Origin: Crocinitomicaceae bacterium
GTDB taxonomy: Bacteria > Bacteroidota > Bacteroidia > Flavobacteriales_D > Crocinitomicaceae
Reading direction: 5' to 3'
DNA: 64,000 bases
NCBI GenBank assembly: GCA_024643725.1
Contig: JAHEMJ010000007.1
Span: 1 to 64,000 of the forward strand
The position numbers and the translations under genes were made by a program. The notes below the pieces were generated by a model that saw nothing but the letters and a program-made list of their open reading frames with translations, was not told the origin of the DNA and made no database searches. Within the stretch, counting starts at the first letter, position 1; each line of letters starts with the position of its first letter. Below, piece by piece: positions 63,542 to 64,000 of this stretch.

Positions 63542-64000
63542 TTACAAGGTGCTTAAGACACTTTTCCAACTTGCTTTTTGAGCAATGAGTTTTTCGATTT
63601 CAGCAATTGGAATGCGGATTTGTTCCATCGTATCACGGTCTCTCACGGTCACTGTTTCATCCGTTAAGGTTTGGTGGTCAATGGTGATGGAGAAAGGAGT
63701 TCCAATGGCATCTTGACGACGGTAGCGTTTTCCGATGGAATCTTTTTCATCGTATTGAATGGAGTACTCGAATTGCAAGCTTTTCATGATTTCTCGTGCT
63801 TTTTCTGGGAGTCCATCTTTCTTCACCAATGGAAGCACGGCTGCCTTGTATGGTGCAAGCACGGGTGGAATACGCAATACGACGCGATCGGAACCATCCT
63901 CTAGCTTTTCGTTTTGATATGCAGCACTTAACACAGAAAGGAACATGCGATCTAGTCCAACAGAGGTTTCTACCACATAAGGCACATAACTCTGATTCAA
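63542..64000 (-). CDS. glyS: Glycine-tRNA ligase, C-terminal part (5' end outside window)
   Basis: The last 152 residues of a single-chain dimeric-type glycyl-tRNA synthetase. VVETSVGLDRMFL is the class II motif 3, and the anticodon-binding domain follows (RIPPVLAPYKAAVLPLVKK, YRRQDAIGTPFSITID, TVTVRDRDTMEQIRIP). The gene runs off the right edge on the minus strand. Confidence 0.96.
   Translation of the reverse strand: MNQSYVPYVVETSVGLDRMFLSVLSAAYQNEKLEDGSDRVVLRIPPVLAPYKAAVLPLVKKDGLPEKAREIMKSLQFEYSIQYDEKDSIGKRYRRQDAIGTPFSITIDHQTLTDETVTVRDRDTMEQIRIPIAEIEKLIAQKASWKSVLSTL

Overview
The window comes from a member of the Bacteroidota, most likely a flavobacterium-like organism of the Fluviicola/Crocinitomicaceae kind. 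The evidence is type IX secretion (T9SS) proteins (PorV/PorQ-type, PorP/SprF-type, PorE-like, and cargo with C-terminal sorting domains), Bacteroidota-only families (IPExxxVDY, DUF5916, DUF2141, DUF4920, DUF5715, DUF5723), a TonB/ExbB/ExbD-ExbD operon, and promoters with the Bacteroidota -7 box TAnnTTTG. Coding density is high. There is one tRNA gene and no rRNA, insertion sequence, prophage or CRISPR array. The first and last genes run off the window. The genus call is inference from gene content.

Layout. 1-3.5 kb: end of a T9SS cargo protein, a PorV/PorQ-type outer-membrane protein, greA, a HIT protein and a secreted SGNH hydrolase. 3.5-8.6 kb (minus): two tandem membrane acyltransferases, then a PorE-like TPR/propeller/OmpA protein and its PorP/SprF partner. 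8.7-14.1 kb: a phenylacetyl-CoA epoxidase locus, with paaABCD on plus facing two paaE-like reductases and an SDR on minus. 14.2-25.5 kb: a PadR/PspC pair, a DUF5916 protein and housekeeping genes (pyruvate kinase, recJ, riboflavin synthase). 25.6-31.5 kb (minus): exbB-exbD-exbD-tonB, a small membrane protein, a PstS-like lipoprotein and a TPR protein. 31.8-37.3 kb: tRNA-Cys, then a cytochrome c/copper-monooxygenase-like T9SS protein, a T9SS esterase, an SGNH lipoprotein and a FadL-type porin. 37.4-39.6 kb: chaN and xseA. 39.6-47 kb (minus): a PhoR/PhoB-like two-component system, a large T9SS protein and a TonB-dependent receptor. 47-56.5 kb: an OmpA protein with thrombospondin type 3 repeats plus a membrane-anchored propeller protein, rnhB, two small secreted proteins, 5-formyl-THF cyclo-ligase and a PpiD/SurA-like foldase. 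56.5-64 kb: a giant protein of about 1991 residues with an N-terminal 8-strand barrel and 17 Ig-like repeats, a YD-repeat-like protein and the end of glyS.

The strongest unexplained signals are these. The giant barrel-plus-17-Ig protein has an intimin-like order but lacks a route out of the periplasm that I can see. The TonB receptor and the neighbouring T9SS protein have matching promoters: 11-bp-periodic TTAAC repeats lie exactly 20 nt upstream of a degenerate -7 box, beside a PhoB/PhoR-like system, which points to a phosphate-type regulon. Four convergent gene pairs overlap by exactly the 4 bp shared by their stop codons. XseA has Asn where I expect a catalytic Asp. None of these was tested by a database search.
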